Shown piece after piece: positions 63,418 through 64,000 of a DNA stretch of 64,000 bases (within the stretch, counting starts at the first letter, position 1; every line of letters starts with the position of its first letter). The stretch comes from Luteimonas marina (GTDB lineage Bacteria > Pseudomonadota > Gammaproteobacteria > Xanthomonadales > Xanthomonadaceae). A program made the position numbers and the translations under genes. The notes below the pieces were generated by a model. That model was not told the DNA's origin and did not search any database. It was given only the letters and a program-made list of their open reading frames with translations. Location of the stretch: contig NZ_VOHK01000002.1 of the NCBI RefSeq assembly GCF_007859325.1, positions 124,001-188,000 of the forward strand, read 5' to 3'.

Positions 63418-64000
63418 GTGCCTGCAGCCTCCCCCGCCTCGTCCTCCGCCCGCCCCCGGCCCGTGGTCCTGCTGATCCTCGACGGCTGGGGCCATCGCGA
63501 CGATCCGCGCGACAACGCGGTCGCGCTGGGCAACGTGCCGAACTGGCGCCGGCTGCTGGCCGAGCATCCGACCACGCTGATCCACACCGAGGGCCGCTTC
63601 GTCGGCCTGCCGGACGGACAGATGGGCAATTCCGAGGTCGGGCACATGAACATCGGCGCCGGCCGCATCGTCTACCAGGACCTCACGCGCATCGACGCCG
63701 CGATCGAGGACGGCAGCTTCGCAGGCAATGCCGAACTCAACGCCGCCTGTGATGCGGTGCTGGCCGGTGGCGGCACCCTGCACGTGATGGGCCTGCTCTC
63801 GCCCGGCGGCGTGCACAGCCACGAGAACCACATTTTCGCGATGCTCGATCTGGCCGCGAAGCGCGGCGTGCCGCGGGTGGCGGTACACGCCTTCCTCGAC
63901 GGCCGCGACATGCCGCCGCGCTCGGCCGAACCGAGCCTGCGCGCGCTGCAGGCCAGGTGCGACGCGCTGGGCAACGCCCATGTCGCCAGCGTCGCCGGCC
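63418..64000 (+). CDS. gpmI: 2,3-bisphosphoglycerate-independent phosphoglycerate mutase (3' truncated by window)
   Basis: The frame is open from GTG 63418 to the window end (194 residues visible of about 510). It opens with VVLLILDGWGHRDDPRDNA (metal-binding Asp), then the catalytic Ser region DGQMGNSEVGHMNIGAGR, and HVMGLLSPGGVHSHENHIFAM and FLDGRDMPP of the substrate-binding domain. It interconverts 3- and 2-phosphoglycerate using Mn2+. A short Ala/Pro/Ser-rich N-terminal leader precedes the catalytic start, so a later start is also possible. Confidence 0.93.
   Translation, partial: MPAASPASSSARPRPVVLLILDGWGHRDDPRDNAVALGNVPNWRRLLAEHPTTLIHTEGRFVGLPDGQMGNSEVGHMNIGAGRIVYQDLTRIDAAIEDGSFAGNAELNAACDAVLAGGGTLHVMGLLSPGGVHSHENHIFAMLDLAAKRGVPRVAVHAFLDGRDMPPRSAEPSLRALQARCDALGNAHVASVAG

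Overview
This is a gene-dense, very GC-rich 64-kb stretch of chromosome. Short intergenic gaps, strong G/C bias at third codon positions, and protein families typical of the Xanthomonadaceae/Lysobacteraceae (Lysobacter, Luteimonas, Xanthomonas relatives) suggest a gammaproteobacterium of that family. The order radC, coaBC, dut, algC, then pyrE and xthA, and the trio anmK, M23 peptidase, tyrS, also resemble Pseudomonas chromosomes. Species placement is inference. I see no rRNA or tRNA genes, CRISPR array, prophage or intact insertion sequence. The 5' end cuts a YdeI-family gene and the 3' end cuts gpmI.

Layout. 1-6.5 kb: YdeI-family tail, MGT-type glycosyltransferase, DbpA RNA helicase, MDR reductase, methyltransferase. 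5.5-14 kb: a LysR regulator divergent from an efflux locus (81-aa membrane protein, SDR-like protein, MexE-type adaptor, RND pump, NodT-type outer membrane channel). 14-18.4 kb: folE-ychJ, a lytic transglycosylase, a TetA-type exporter and a small lipoprotein. 18.6-26 kb: I78 inhibitor lipoprotein, SGNH hydrolase divergent from a 1,332-residue patatin-like membrane protein, serine hydrolase. 26-33.5 kb: EAL phosphodiesterase, S9 peptidase, comM-ubiK, P-II, an unknown protein. 33.5-38.4 kb: speE and speA around an M48 protease. 38.4-43.2 kb: YdfG, a small basic-tailed protein, a SPOR protein, argS, radC. 43.4-47.5 kb: coaC and coaB as separate overlapping genes, dut, long algC. 47.7-54.9 kb: exported oxidoreductase, flavoprotein, coiled-coil protein, pyrE, yjdM, xthA-ampG-RHH-like protein. 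55.4-64 kb: anmK, M23 peptidase, tyrS, MgtC, MAPEG, M28 lipoprotein peptidase, a protein with seven VNG repeats, and gpmI.

Themes. Cell-wall turnover and recycling recur (MltB-like transglycosylase, AmpG, AnmK, M23 endopeptidase, SPOR protein). Nucleotide and coenzyme housekeeping is concentrated at 43-52 kb. Polyamine synthesis flanks the M48 gene. Many intergenic gaps hold one or two arms of REP-like inverted repeats, usually a perfect 26-31 bp pair around a short spacer. One such pair supplies the stop codons of two convergent genes. Several genes have a -10-like hexamer six bases from the start codon and no Shine-Dalgarno sequence, as expected of leaderless mRNAs.

Most notable: coaBC split into two ORFs with Glu at the decarboxylase's usual catalytic Cys; a near-palindromic LacI-type operator before the exported oxidoreductase; a dyad operator in the LysR/efflux gap; a secreted protein with seven VNG repeats at 18-19 residue spacing; and the giant patatin-like protein paired with an SGNH hydrolase.
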